From NCBI GenBank assembly GCA_013791905.1, contig VMSX01000030.1, positions 290,741 through 354,740 of the forward strand: 64,000 bases of DNA, written 5' to 3'. The notes under the pieces were generated by a model that worked only from the letters and a program-made list of their open reading frames with translations, did no database searches and was not told the origin of the DNA. The position numbers and the translations under genes were made by a program. This document shows, piece by piece, positions 28,203-36,871 of the stretch. Origin of the DNA: Rhodocyclaceae bacterium. GTDB lineage: Bacteria > Pseudomonadota > Gammaproteobacteria > Burkholderiales > Rhodocyclaceae. Numbering within the stretch: the first letter of the stretch is position 1; every line of letters begins with the position of its first letter.

Positions 28203-28350
28203 TGCGGGCTACCTCGATAATCCAGCGAGTTTCACCGAACGGCAGATCACTGGTGATACTGGCAATCCAGTGGAGGCCTAAATTTCGGTAAAGGTGATGC
28301 CAGCGACCCTCATTGGATAGATGAACGCTGGTTTTTATCGTTGCGTTTCC

Positions 28351-28704
28351 TTAGAACACCAGGACCTTGTCGGCCTCAATCGTCCACTCGGTGAGTTGCG
28401 CCATGGTTCCGCGCTTCGCCCCCTTGACCAGACTGGCTTCATCCAGGCCACGCGCATCCATGCAAGTGCCACAGACACCGATCTCGACGTTTTTGCGCGC
28501 AACCATCCCCAACATGTCTCCGGCGTTGTAATAGCCTGCGGGTACTTTTTGCCCGGTGCGGGCACAGGCAGCAGCATCGCCAATAAGGAACACGCGAACT
28601 GTTTCGCCGTCATGTTTGGCCAGCGCAGTCGCCAGGCGCAAACCGTTGTAGCTGCGTTCCGTACCGTAGGGTGCATCGTTAAGAATGAATAATGTATTTG
28701 CCAT
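28351..28704 (-). CDS. DsrE-family protein
   Basis: 117 residues, DsrE/DsrF-like fold: MANTLFILNDAPYGTERSYNGLRLA at the start (shown in part), VRVFLIGDAA, and Cys residues in VGVCGTCMDARG-like sequence (GVCGTCMDARGL), where related proteins carry the sulfur-binding Cys. These small proteins carry or transfer persulfide sulfur. A strong GGAGGAAA lies seven bases before the ATG. It is transcribed divergently from the ArsR-rhodanese gene across the palindrome at 28823-28838, so it is probably controlled by that regulator. Confidence 0.85.
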   Translation of the reverse strand: MANTLFILNDAPYGTERSYNGLRLATALAKHDGETVRVFLIGDAAACARTGQKVPAGYYNAGDMLGMVARKNVEIGVCGTCMDARGLDEASLVKGAKRGTMAQLTEWTIEADKVLVF

Positions 28705-28822
28705 GTTAACTTTCCTCCGTTCTTGATAATCAATTGCAAGTCGTCGAACTTGCGAAACACGCCAATGACCCCTTTTTCACGAAGGGGAATGCCTTGCGTC
28801 CGGCACTCTTGTGATCCAATAG

Positions 28823-28838
28823 TCTAACGATTGTTAGA
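28823..28838. promoter_or_regulatory. ArsR-type operator between dsrE-like and arsR-rhodanese genes
   Basis: Perfect inverted repeat TCTAAC-GATT-GTTAGA in an AT-rich divergent intergenic region. Winged-helix ArsR dimers bind such 6-4-6 dyads. A nearly identical site (one mismatch) stands before the arsR remnant at 29680-29695, which supports it as the binding site of this regulator family. Confidence 0.7.
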
Positions 28839-28932
28839 TTATTATTGAGCTGCCCAATAAACTTGTCAATGGATATTTACCGAACCACCGCGTCTGATTG
28901 ACAGAATCGCACTTGCCACATAGATTTCGTCC

Positions 28933-29607
28933 ATGGACAAATCACGACGTATCAAGGATCTGCTGTATGAACAGGTCGCCCGCATCGGCAAAGCCTCAAG
29001 TAGCCCGAAACGGCTGGAATTGATCGAACTGCTCTGTCAGGGCGAAAAAACCGTGGAGGGACTGGCGCACGATGCTTCCATCAGCATGAAATTGGCTAGC
29101 GCACATCTACGGGTACTGCGCTCGGCAAATCTGGTAGAGAGCGATAAACAAGGAAAGAATGTCATATACCGGATCGCCAATCGTGCGGTGGTGGAATTCT
29201 GGATATCGATCCGTTCTCTCGCTGAAGATCGCCTGGTAGAACTAAAAATGGCTCTGACGCAATTGACCAGCCACCCGAAGGAACTTTCGCCACAAGATCG
29301 CGAGTCGCTGGTTAAACTCGCCAAAAAGGGCGATGTGGTGGTGCTCGATGTACGTCCCACATCGGAATATGAAGCGGCGCACCTACCCTATGCGCAGTCA
29401 ATGCCAATCGAAGAGCTGAAATCGCGCCTGGCCGAATTACCGCACGGGAAAACAATCGTTGCCTATTGTCGTGGGCCGTATTGCCTGATGGCGGTCGATG
29501 CTGTGCAACTACTCAAACAGCAGGGGTTTGATGCGATTCACCTGCCAGAAGGGGTTGCAGAGTGGGGGATGGCACCTGTACGAACGATCATCGGAATAAC
29601 GTCCTAA
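28933..29607 (+). CDS. ArsR-family regulator fused to a rhodanese domain
   Basis: 224 residues. Residues ~1-95: winged helix-turn-helix of the ArsR type (SPKRLELIELLCQGEKTVEGLA; LASAHLRVLRSANLVE). Residues ~115-215: rhodanese with VVLDVRPTSEYEAAHLPYA and active-site loop CRGPYC, giving two Cys that could form a di- or polysulfide. Fusion of sensor and DNA-binding domains suggests a sulfane-sulfur-responsive repressor. Paralogous to the gene at 33275 and to the remnant at 29704. After the stop comes AGGCGCCT plus eight T, a weak terminator. Confidence 0.88.
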   Translation: MDKSRRIKDLLYEQVARIGKASSSPKRLELIELLCQGEKTVEGLAHDASISMKLASAHLRVLRSANLVESDKQGKNVIYRIANRAVVEFWISIRSLAEDRLVELKMALTQLTSHPKELSPQDRESLVKLAKKGDVVVLDVRPTSEYEAAHLPYAQSMPIEELKSRLAELPHGKTIVAYCRGPYCLMAVDAVQLLKQQGFDAIHLPEGVAEWGMAPVRTIIGITS

Positions 29608-29679
29608 GAATCAGGCGCCTTTTTTTTCTACCCTAGAGTTCAATCAAAGGGCCTCAGACTCATTTTCATTGACTTTCAT

Positions 29680-29695
29680 TCTAACGATCTTTAGA
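29680..29695 (+). promoter_or_regulatory. ArsR-type operator before the arsR remnant
   Basis: TCTAAC-GATC-TTTAGA, differing by one arm base and one spacer base from the operator at 28823-28838. It lies nine bases before the ATG of the truncated regulator, so the site survives although its gene does not. Confidence 0.6.
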
Positions 29696-29703
29696 TTGTA
29701 TGC

Positions 29704-29871
29704 ATGCGAAAGCGCCTGTATGACCTGGTCGCACGCATCGGCAAGGTCGCGGATGACCGGAAACGCGTCAATTTCCTCGAACTGCCGTCCCGCCAGCGCC
29801 GACTTTTTCAGTACAGACGTTCGATGCAAAGACCGAAGTATTGTCGCAACGTGATAATCGCCACACAGTAA
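29704..29871 (+). pseudogene. Truncated third ArsR-rhodanese regulator
   Basis: The start reads MRKRLYDLVARIGKVADD then RKRVNFLEL, aligning with MDKSRRIKDLLYEQVARIGKASSSPKRLELIEL of the intact paralogue (shown in parts). Homology ends exactly where a copy of the dispersed repeat begins (29784-29807). The frame then continues through unrelated sequence to a stop at 29869. The rest of the winged helix and all of the rhodanese domain are missing. Confidence 0.75.
29784..29807 (-). repeat. Dispersed repeat copy at the break of the arsR remnant
   Basis: Exact copy of the core (AAAAGTCGGCGCTGG then CGGGACGGC on the minus strand). It abuts the last recognisable codons of the truncated regulator. 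Confidence 0.85.
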
Positions 29872-29957
29872 GACTCCACCTCAACGGAAATTTAGTCCAA
29901 TAAAACGGGGCCAGTTCCCCTCCTCCTGATTGCGTCGTTCATCGAAAGGAAAACACC

Positions 29958-31124
29958 ATGAAACCAGGCCTATCTACCCGGTGTGTCCATGCGGGAGAAC
30001 TTGAGGATGCCCATGGCTCGCCACACACGCCAACCTACACGACGACCACCTTCAAATTCAATTCCACCGCCGACCTGCTCGACGTGGTGGATGGCAGAAA
30101 ACCCGGCAGTCTCTACACGCGCTACGGTCTCAACCCAACCGTCGCCAGCATCGAGCAGAAGCTCGCGAGCCTAGAAGGCGCGGAAGCCGCATGGGCTTTT
30201 TGTTCCGGCATGGCGGCCGAGACAGCACTTTTCCTCACGCATGGGCGCAAGGGCATCGTCTGCCTCGGCGACGCTTACGGCGGCACACTGGAACTACTTG
30301 CCACCCAGTTGCCACTGCTGGGTATCCCGACACATTTACTGCTCGGCAGCGATATGAGCCGTCTCGACGAAGTCATGTCGCAAGGTGTCGGCCTGGTGTT
30401 CTTCGAGACGCCGACCAATCCGGCTTTGGAAATATTGGACATCCATGCAATCGCCAAACTGTCTCATGCCAACGGCGCTCTGGTCGCGGTCGACAGCACT
30501 TTTGCCTCGCCTGTGAATCAGACACCATTGGCGCTCGGCGCGGATTTTGTTATCCACTCCTGCACCAAATATCTCGGCGGGCACTCGGACCTCACCGCCG
30601 GAGCTCTGATGGGATCGACGGAATTGCTGGCGCCGGTATGGAACTGGCGCAAGAATCTCGGTACGACAATCGCCCCGGAAATTGCCGCGCTACTGGCACG
30701 CAGCATCCGCACCCTGCCGGTGCGCGTACGCCAGCAGAACGCCACGGCACAAGCAGTCGCCGAAGCAATGATGCGGCACCCGCGCATCGCCCGCGTGCTC
30801 TACCCCGGTCTGCCCGACTTCCCCGGCCACGCCCTGGCGAAAAAGCAAATGGCTGGCTTCGGCGGCATGCTGAGCATAGAAGTAAAAGGCAATGGCGAGG
30901 ATGCCACGCGCGTCGCGGACCGGCTCAAGCTGTTTGCGCTGGCACCCAGCCTGGGCGGCGTCGAAAGCCTGGTCACCCAGCCCTGTACCACGACTCACCA
31001 CGGCCTTACACCGGAGGAACGCACCCGACGCGGCATTTCGGACGCCCTGTTGCGGTTGTCCATCGGCCTTGAAGATGCCGACGATCTGATCGCCGATCTG
31101 AACCAGGCACTGGAATATGAATAG
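29958..31124 (+). CDS. Cys/Met-metabolism PLP enzyme (methionine gamma-lyase/cystathionine lyase type)
   Basis: 388 residues of the trans-sulfuration fold-type I PLP family. Landmarks: YTRYGLNPT near the N-terminus, the aromatic stacking loop, TPTNPALEILDI, and the PLP-binding Lys in HSCTKYLGGHSD. AAAGGAAAA precedes the ATG. Candidate reactions are elimination of methanethiol or H2S from Met, Cys or cystathionine. Direct association with a cysteine desulfurase and sulfur-sensing regulators favours a catabolic, sulfide-releasing lyase over MetB-type synthesis, but the sequence alone does not settle this. Confidence 0.85.
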   Translation: MKPGLSTRCVHAGELEDAHGSPHTPTYTTTTFKFNSTADLLDVVDGRKPGSLYTRYGLNPTVASIEQKLASLEGAEAAWAFCSGMAAETALFLTHGRKGIVCLGDAYGGTLELLATQLPLLGIPTHLLLGSDMSRLDEVMSQGVGLVFFETPTNPALEILDIHAIAKLSHANGALVAVDSTFASPVNQTPLALGADFVIHSCTKYLGGHSDLTAGALMGSTELLAPVWNWRKNLGTTIAPEIAALLARSIRTLPVRVRQQNATAQAVAEAMMRHPRIARVLYPGLPDFPGHALAKKQMAGFGGMLSIEVKGNGEDATRVADRLKLFALAPSLGGVESLVTQPCTTTHHGLTPEERTRRGISDALLRLSIGLEDADDLIADLNQALEYE

Positions 31125-31169
31125 CCCCCCACGCTCACAAAAACGGTTCGCTGCCCCCACAGGGTGGCG

Positions 31170-31202
31170 CATGCCTTCTTGGGACGGCCCGGCGAAGGCA
31201 TG
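31170..31202 (-). repeat. Conserved-loop hairpin, copy 3 (spans the nifS-like start codon)
   Basis: Perfect nine-base arms CATGCCTTC (31170-31178) and GAAGGCATG (31194-31202) around TTGGGACGGCCCGGC, the reverse complement of the 15-nt core with one substitution. The ATG of the cysteine desulfurase is the last three bases of the 3' arm, so a folded mRNA would bury the start codon. TTCGCTGCCCCC lies on the outer side. Confidence 0.85.
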
Positions 31203-32351
31203 AATTTCCCCATTTACCTCGACTACAACGCGACCACGCCGGTAGCACCGGAAGTGGCCGCCGTCATTCGCCCCTGGCTGGAGCAACACTTTGGCAACCC
31301 GTCGTCTTCCCATGTCTATGGGCAGCAAGCTCGCCAGGCCGTTGCGCAGGCCCGCAACCACGTCGCCGCGCTGATCGGTTCTGACGACGCGGAAATCGTC
31401 TTTACCGGCGGCGCCACGGAGGCCAACAATCTGGCGCTGCTCGGAGTGGCCCGTGCATACCATGCGCTCGGTGACAAGAAACGCCATCTGGTCATCAGTG
31501 CGATCGAGCATCCGGCGGTGATGCAGCCGGCCCTGCATCTGCGGGAACTGGGCTGGGAAGTCACCGTCTTGCCGGTCGATAGCGCCGGGCGTGTTGCAGT
31601 AAAGGACCTGGCTGCCGTCCTGCGCCCCGACACGGCTCTGGTATCCGTGATGCACGCCAACAACGAGGTCGGCACGCTACAGCCGCTCACCGAGATCGCC
31701 GCACTGGCGCGGGCCAACGGCACACTAGTGCATACCGATGCCGCCCAGTCGGCCGGCAAGTTATCCGTCAATGTCGATGCGCTCGGCATTGATTTGCTGA
31801 CGCTCGCGTTCCACAAGTTTTATGGCCCCAAGGGGATCGGCGCGCTTTACGTGCGACGTGGCACGCCGCTCAAGCCGATCCTCTTTGGCGCTGATCAGGA
31901 ACACGGCCAACGCCCCGGCACAGAAAACGTCGCCCTGATAGTCGGCGCTGGCGAGACGGCGCGACTGGCACGTGAGCGTCTGCCAGGAGCGACACAGCAT
32001 CTCGCGAGCGTACGTGACGAACTGCACCGTCGCCTTGCTGGCGCAGTGCCGGGGCTCATGCTCAATGGCCATCCCGATCATCGGTTGCCGAATACGCTGC
32101 ATGTCTCGTTCCCCGGCGTTTCCGGGCGTGAGTTGCTGGCTGCCGTAGCCGATGAGATTGCCGCGTCGGTGGGCTCCGCCTGCCATTCCGAAGCCGATGC
32201 CGTCAGTGGTGTCCTCGCGGCCATGGGTTGCAATGCCGCGCGGGCACGCGGCGCCGTGCGGTTGTCGGTAGGGCTTGCCACAAGCGAACAAGATGTTATC
32301 CACGCAAGTTCGGCTCTCGCCGATGCCTGGAAAAAGCTGTCGATACGCTGA
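31200..32351 (+). CDS. Cysteine desulfurase (NifS/IscS-like)
   Basis: Removes sulfur from cysteine as an enzyme-bound persulfide. The start MNFPIYLDYNATTPVAPE matches NifS/IscS N-termini, so I use the ATG at 31200 and not the upstream in-frame start at 31164, which lies in a repeat. PLP Lys is in AFHKFYGPKG and the catalytic Cys in VGSACHSEADAVSGVL; 383 residues. No iscU, iscA or nifU is adjacent, so it is not part of a standard cluster-assembly operon. It likely feeds sulfur (or selenium) chemistry of the surrounding cluster. Contains a repeat-like segment (I-V-G-A-G-E-T). Confidence 0.88.
   Translation: MNFPIYLDYNATTPVAPEVAAVIRPWLEQHFGNPSSSHVYGQQARQAVAQARNHVAALIGSDDAEIVFTGGATEANNLALLGVARAYHALGDKKRHLVISAIEHPAVMQPALHLRELGWEVTVLPVDSAGRVAVKDLAAVLRPDTALVSVMHANNEVGTLQPLTEIAALARANGTLVHTDAAQSAGKLSVNVDALGIDLLTLAFHKFYGPKGIGALYVRRGTPLKPILFGADQEHGQRPGTENVALIVGAGETARLARERLPGATQHLASVRDELHRRLAGAVPGLMLNGHPDHRLPNTLHVSFPGVSGRELLAAVADEIAASVGSACHSEADAVSGVLAAMGCNAARARGAVRLSVGLATSEQDVIHASSALADAWKKLSIR
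31940..31961 (+). repeat. Dispersed repeat copy inside the cysteine desulfurase gene
   Basis: Twenty-one of 22 bases match the repeat core; read in frame as V-G-A-G-E-T. The encoded residues are compatible with the NifS family, so convergence cannot be excluded. Confidence 0.5.
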
Positions 32352-32372
32352 CAACAGGGCTTCCAGCCCGGG

Positions 32373-33044
32373 ATGTCGTCGTTTGAACATGCCATGATGG
32401 CTAACGCATCAAGTTACGATGCCTGGTACCGAACGTCACGCGGGCGCTGGATCGGCGAAACCGAATATCGACTGCTGTACCACCAAATGGCGCCCCGTCC
32501 CGGCGAAACCATCCTCGACGTCGGCTGCGGCACCGGCTATTTCAGCCGGCGCTTTGCGCACGACGGCCATTTCGTCGCGGGTCTCGATCTCGACCCTGCC
32601 GTCGCTGCATTTGCACACGCCAGCATGCACCCCCCGCTCCCCTGCGTCGTGGCTGACATGACGGCCTTGCCGTTCGCCGACCGCAGCTTCGACTGCACAA
32701 TTTCGGTGACAGCCCTGTGTTTTGTCGCAGACGAGCTCAAGGCACTGAAAGAAATTATCCGTGTGGCGCGCCGGCGCTTTGCCCTGGGCCTGCTCAACCG
32801 CGCAAGCCTTCTCCACCTCGTCAAGCGCGGCAGCACAGGCAGCTACGCCGGCGCCCGCTGGCATAATCCCTCTGCCATTGCGGCCATGCTGAGCGATCTT
32901 CCCGTTGAAGACGTAGCCGTAGCTACTGCGATATTTGTGCCGTGGGGCGGAACGCTTGCACAGGCGTTGGAAAGAATCGCCCCCAACAACCTGCCGTGGG
33001 GGAGTTTCATCGCCGTAAGCGGCAGCATTACGCCAAAAACCTGA
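32373..33044 (+). CDS. Class I SAM-dependent methyltransferase
   Basis: 223 residues with motif I ILDVGCGTGYFSRRFA, acidic loop LDLDP, and VADMTALPFADRSFD, typical of Methyltransf_11 proteins. It follows the cysteine desulfurase by 21 bases on the same strand. The substrate is unknown; in this sulfur context, methylation of a thiol, selenide or small metabolite is a fair guess but not shown by sequence. Alternative starts are ATGs at 32394/32397. Confidence 0.8.
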   Translation: MSSFEHAMMANASSYDAWYRTSRGRWIGETEYRLLYHQMAPRPGETILDVGCGTGYFSRRFAHDGHFVAGLDLDPAVAAFAHASMHPPLPCVVADMTALPFADRSFDCTISVTALCFVADELKALKEIIRVARRRFALGLLNRASLLHLVKRGSTGSYAGARWHNPSAIAAMLSDLPVEDVAVATAIFVPWGGTLAQALERIAPNNLPWGSFIAVSGSITPKT

Positions 33045-33274
33045 TACTTGAGCCGTTTACTTGCACTATGCGAGACACCTCGCTTGACGTGCATATCCCT
33101 TCTACGTGACCTGTGAATGGTCGTTTTCGGCGGGTTTCGGAAGATGTTGATCGCGAGAGCGAAGATCCTGCGCATACCCAAACAACCCCACGCAATGAAG
33201 TTTCTAAATTAGTCAAGATACTGTCTAATACCATTTCACTACCAATCACGCATCTCATTTGGGATTTTCATTCA

Positions 33275-33931
33275 ATGCATAAGCGAAAAATAAAAGACCT
33301 CCTGTATGAACAGGTATCTTTTGTAGGCAAGGCGCTTTCGAGCCCAAAACGGCTCGAGTTGCTTGAAGTGCTTGTGCAGGGTGAGAAAACGGTCGACACA
33401 TTGGCTAAAGATGTCGACATCAACATCAAGCTGGCAAGTTCGCACCTCAAGGTTCTCAAAGAATCTCGCCTGATCAAGTCTCGAAGGGAAGGCAAGTTCA
33501 CTTTTTATAGCCTAAGCGGTGCTGACGTCAGCAGACTGTGGGTATCCATTTACTCGGTCGCCGCTGAATATCGATTGGAATTGCAGGCGGTTATGGAAAA
33601 AATAGCCGCCGCCCCCGAGAAACTGACACCTGAAACCCGTCAAGGTTTACTCGACAGAGCCCAGCATGGTGATATTTTGGTCTTGGATGTTCGTCCGGCA
33701 GCAGAGTACGAAGCCGGCCATTTACCGCACGCACGCTCGATGCCCATGCAGGAATTAGAGCAGAGGCTTGCGGAACTTCCCATGGATAAAGAGATAGTTG
33801 CTTACTGCCGGGGCCCGTTTTGCCTGTTTTCAAACGAAGCTGTCGATTTGTTGCGAAAGCATGGCTATCGTGCCGAAAAAATTGGCGATGGCGTTGCGGA
33901 ATGGGCTGCGGCAGGACTGCCACTTGAATGA
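33275..33931 (+). CDS. ArsR-family regulator fused to a rhodanese domain (paralogue 2)
   Basis: 218 residues, same architecture as the gene at 28933: winged helix (SPKRLELLEVLVQGEKTVDTLA; ASSHLKVLKESRLIKS) and rhodanese (ILVLDVRPAAEYEAGHLPHA; loop CRGPFC). The start MHKRKIKDLLYEQV matches its paralogue, so the long upstream open frame is not coding. The promoter region (33205-33240) is AT-rich with TCTAAATTAG and GTCTAATAC, weaker relatives of the TCTAAC operator. It directly precedes the molybdoenzyme operon (182 bp) and is a candidate regulator of it. Confidence 0.88.
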   Translation: MHKRKIKDLLYEQVSFVGKALSSPKRLELLEVLVQGEKTVDTLAKDVDINIKLASSHLKVLKESRLIKSRREGKFTFYSLSGADVSRLWVSIYSVAAEYRLELQAVMEKIAAAPEKLTPETRQGLLDRAQHGDILVLDVRPAAEYEAGHLPHARSMPMQELEQRLAELPMDKEIVAYCRGPFCLFSNEAVDLLRKHGYRAEKIGDGVAEWAAAGLPLE

Positions 33932-33977
33932 CACCTCCCTGCCAGCCGTATTCCTTAGGGAAATAGAATAGTCTGAT

Positions 33978-34055
33978 ATTCGCACATTCGTAAATTCGTG
34001 CGAATGTTGATGTACATCAAAGTGAACAAGAATTCTCGTACCTAGAATGGCCATA
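33978..34055 (+). promoter_or_regulatory. Class II FNR/CRP-type promoter plus upstream dyad for the molybdoenzyme operon
   Basis: A perfect FNR-type box TTGATGTACATCAA is at 34007-34020 and a -10-like TAGAAT at 34043-34048. With transcription starting near 34055, the box is centred at -41.5, the standard class II FNR position. Immediately upstream is a second perfect dyad, ATTCGCAC/GTGCGAAT (33978-33985 and 33998-34005), a candidate site for another regulator such as the adjacent ArsR-rhodanese protein. Confidence 0.8.
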
Positions 34056-34113
34056 TTAAAGGCAAGGTTTCTATATTGCTTTTTATTCCCTGGCTATTCA
34101 TGTGAGGTACAGA

Positions 34114-36861
34114 ATGAAACAACCAAACGACGAAAACGGCCGCCGCAAATTTCTTCAGATGTCAGGTGCGGTATTTGCCAGCATGACTGTTCCAACCGGC
34201 GTGTCGGCATTCTCGAAGATTCAGCCTAACTACGATCCTCTCAAAGAGTATCCCTATCGTGGCTGGGAGGATCTCTACCGTAAGGAATGGACGTGGGATT
34301 CGGTAGGCTTTACTACACACTCGAACGGTTGCGTCGCAGGTTGTGCATGGAAGGTATACGTCAAGAACGGCATTCCGATGCGCGACGAGCAGGTCAGCGA
34401 ATATCCGCAACTGCCCGGCATTCCCGACATGAATCCGCGTGGTTGCGCGAAGGGTGCCGTGTATTGCTCATGGGTTAAGCAGCCCGACTTTCTCAAGTAC
34501 CCGCTGAAGCGCGTGGGGGAACGCGGCGAGCGCAAGTGGAAGCGTATTTCCTGGGACGAAGCGCTGACCGAAATCGCCGACAAGGTGATCGATACCACGC
34601 TCAAGCACGGCCCCGGCAACATCTGCATTCCGAAGCGCCCCTTCGCGGTCATCAGCAACAACGGCTACACGCGCTTGGCGAACCTGCTGGGCGCGATCAA
34701 GCCCGATGTCTCCTCTATGACCGGCGACCTTTATCCCGGCATTCAGACGGTGAGGATGCCGGCGCGCGCCGTGTCCACCTTCGACGACTGGTTCACGTCC
34801 GACCTGATCCTGATGTGGCACAAGAACCCCATCGTCACGCGCCAGCCCGATGCGCACTTTCTGATGGAAGCGCGCTACAACGGGGCGCGCCTGGTTAACA
34901 TCTCGGCGGACTACAACCCTTCCTCGGTGCACGCCGACCTGTTCGTGCCGGTCAAAATGGGTACGGACTCCTACCTCGCCGCGGCAATTGTCAACCAGTT
35001 GCTCGCCGGCAAGCACTACAAGGCCGACTACCTGAAAGAGCAGACGGACTTGCCTTTCCTGGTGCGCGTCGACAACGGCAAGTTCCTGCGCGAGAAGGAC
35101 TTCAAGGCGGACGGTAGCGTAGAGATTTTCTACGTCTGGGACACCAAAACCGGCAAGGCGGTGCCGGCGCCCGGCAGCATGGGCAGCAAGGACAAGACGC
35201 TGAAGCTCGGCGCTGTCGCTCCGGCGCTGGAGGGTAGCTTCGAAGCAGAGGGCATCAAGGTGACGACGGTTTTCGAGCGCCTGAAAACAGAGATGGCTCC
35301 CTACACACCCGAGGCTACCCAGTCCGAAACCGGCATACATCCTTCCGTGGTGCGCAAGCTCACCGGCTGGATCGCGGAATGCAAGGCCCTGCGCATTCTC
35401 GACGGCTACAACAACCAGAAACACATGGACGGCTTCCAGTGTGGCCGCCTGAAGATTCTCATCCTGACCCTGATCGGCCACCACGGCACCACCGGCTCGA
35501 TTGACACCACCTACGAAGGCTGGCGGCTGGAGGGGTCCACCGAAATGCAGCAAGTGAAGGGCAAGAACGGGCGCAGCGTCTCCATGGTGCTGGCGCAGTG
35601 GGTGTGGGGCGAGCAGTACCGGCGCACCAAGGCCTACTACGACGATGCCCAGTTGAAGTCGCAGCTCGGCTTCGGTGTCGACGACATGGAGGCCTTGCGC
35701 AAGGAATCCGAAGCCAAGGGCTGGATGCCGAAGTGGCAGTCGATCAAGAATCCGGTGGTCTATATCAACGCCGGCATCAACATCTTCGCCACCTCCAACG
35801 GCTATCAACATTTGGCCGAGAATTTCCTCAAGCGCTGCGAACTGCTCGTCAACGTGGATTTTCGAATGAACTCGGGATGCATGTATGCCGACATCGTGTT
35901 ACCTGCAGCGCCAGAGCAACAGAAACTGGATATCCGGGAAACCTCGGTAACGCGCTTCATCCACGCATTCGGGCAGCCGATCAAGCCCATGTATGAGCGC
36001 AAGACCGATTGGCAAATAGTCGTGGCGCTTGGCAAGAAGATTCAGGAACGGGCCAAGGCGCGTGGCATTTCTCGGGTGGACGATCCGGAGATCAAGAGCC
36101 ACATCGACTTCGACACCGTCTATGACGAACTCACCATGAACGGTGCGATCGACACGGATGAGAAAGCCTTGCGCTTTGTCATGGAGAAATCCAAGGCGCT
36201 GGGGCCCGGCAGTTACGAAGAGGCAATGAAGAATGGTTTCGTCGCCGTGAGCGCGTCAGCTGGCAAGACTTCGTCGATTCCGAAGGACAAACCCTACCGC
36301 CCCTTCACGGTGAACGTGACCGACAAGAAGCCCTACGGCACACTCACCGGCCGCTTGCAGTTCTATGTGGACCACGAATGGTTCCAGCGTTTCGGCGCGA
36401 CACTGCCGACGCCGCAGATGAAAGGCGGTGGTCACCTGGGACCGAAGAAGTACCCCTTCAAAGCCAACTCGCCGCATACCCGCTGGGGCATCCATTCCTG
36501 GTGCCGCAACGAGACGTGGCTGCTGCGCCATCAGCGCGGCGAACCGGATGTCTGCCTCAGCCCGAAAGTGATGGCGAGTAAAGGGATCAAGGATGGCGAC
36601 AAGGTGCGGGTATTCAATGGGCAGGGCGAGTTCTTCGCCATGGCCAAGGTGGCCCCCTCCTTACCAGATGATCAGGTCTTTTCCGAGCACGGCTGGGAGC
36701 AGTACCTGTACAAAAACATGACCCACTACAACATGATCGGGGCGGAGTTGATCAACCCCCTGGAACTGGTGGGCGGCTACGGCCACATCAAGTATGCGTC
36801 CGGCGGCTTCAACCCAAACCGCATTTTTTGCGAAACGACGGTCGACGTCGAGAAAGCTTGA
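34114..36861 (+). CDS. Type II DMSO-reductase-family catalytic subunit (periplasmic, Mo-bisMGD)
   Basis: 915 residues. A Tat signal ([19 protein letters not shown]) exports it folded. The FS0 [4Fe-4S] ligands follow the His-Cys3 pattern of the NarG/Ser/Ddh/Ebd branch (HSNGCVAGC, then NPRGC). The TGDLYPG segment lies where this branch supplies an Asp ligand to Mo. ATG at 34114 follows GAGG by six bases. The subfamily includes selenate, chlorate and perchlorate reductases, dimethylsulfide dehydrogenase, ethylbenzene dehydrogenase and related hydroxylases. Operon order ABDC is that of ser/clr/ddh loci. No chlorite dismutase is present, and the substrate is unresolved. Confidence 0.92.
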   Translation: MKQPNDENGRRKFLQMSGAVFASMTVPTGVSAFSKIQPNYDPLKEYPYRGWEDLYRKEWTWDSVGFTTHSNGCVAGCAWKVYVKNGIPMRDEQVSEYPQLPGIPDMNPRGCAKGAVYCSWVKQPDFLKYPLKRVGERGERKWKRISWDEALTEIADKVIDTTLKHGPGNICIPKRPFAVISNNGYTRLANLLGAIKPDVSSMTGDLYPGIQTVRMPARAVSTFDDWFTSDLILMWHKNPIVTRQPDAHFLMEARYNGARLVNISADYNPSSVHADLFVPVKMGTDSYLAAAIVNQLLAGKHYKADYLKEQTDLPFLVRVDNGKFLREKDFKADGSVEIFYVWDTKTGKAVPAPGSMGSKDKTLKLGAVAPALEGSFEAEGIKVTTVFERLKTEMAPYTPEATQSETGIHPSVVRKLTGWIAECKALRILDGYNNQKHMDGFQCGRLKILILTLIGHHGTTGSIDTTYEGWRLEGSTEMQQVKGKNGRSVSMVLAQWVWGEQYRRTKAYYDDAQLKSQLGFGVDDMEALRKESEAKGWMPKWQSIKNPVVYINAGINIFATSNGYQHLAENFLKRCELLVNVDFRMNSGCMYADIVLPAAPEQQKLDIRETSVTRFIHAFGQPIKPMYERKTDWQIVVALGKKIQERAKARGISRVDDPEIKSHIDFDTVYDELTMNGAIDTDEKALRFVMEKSKALGPGSYEEAMKNGFVAVSASAGKTSSIPKDKPYRPFTVNVTDKKPYGTLTGRLQFYVDHEWFQRFGATLPTPQMKGGGHLGPKKYPFKANSPHTRWGIHSWCRNETWLLRHQRGEPDVCLSPKVMASKGIKDGDKVRVFNGQGEFFAMAKVAPSLPDDQVFSEHGWEQYLYKNMTHYNMIGAELINPLELVGGYGHIKYASGGFNPNRIFCETTVDVEKA

Positions 36862-36871
36862 GGAACCGATC

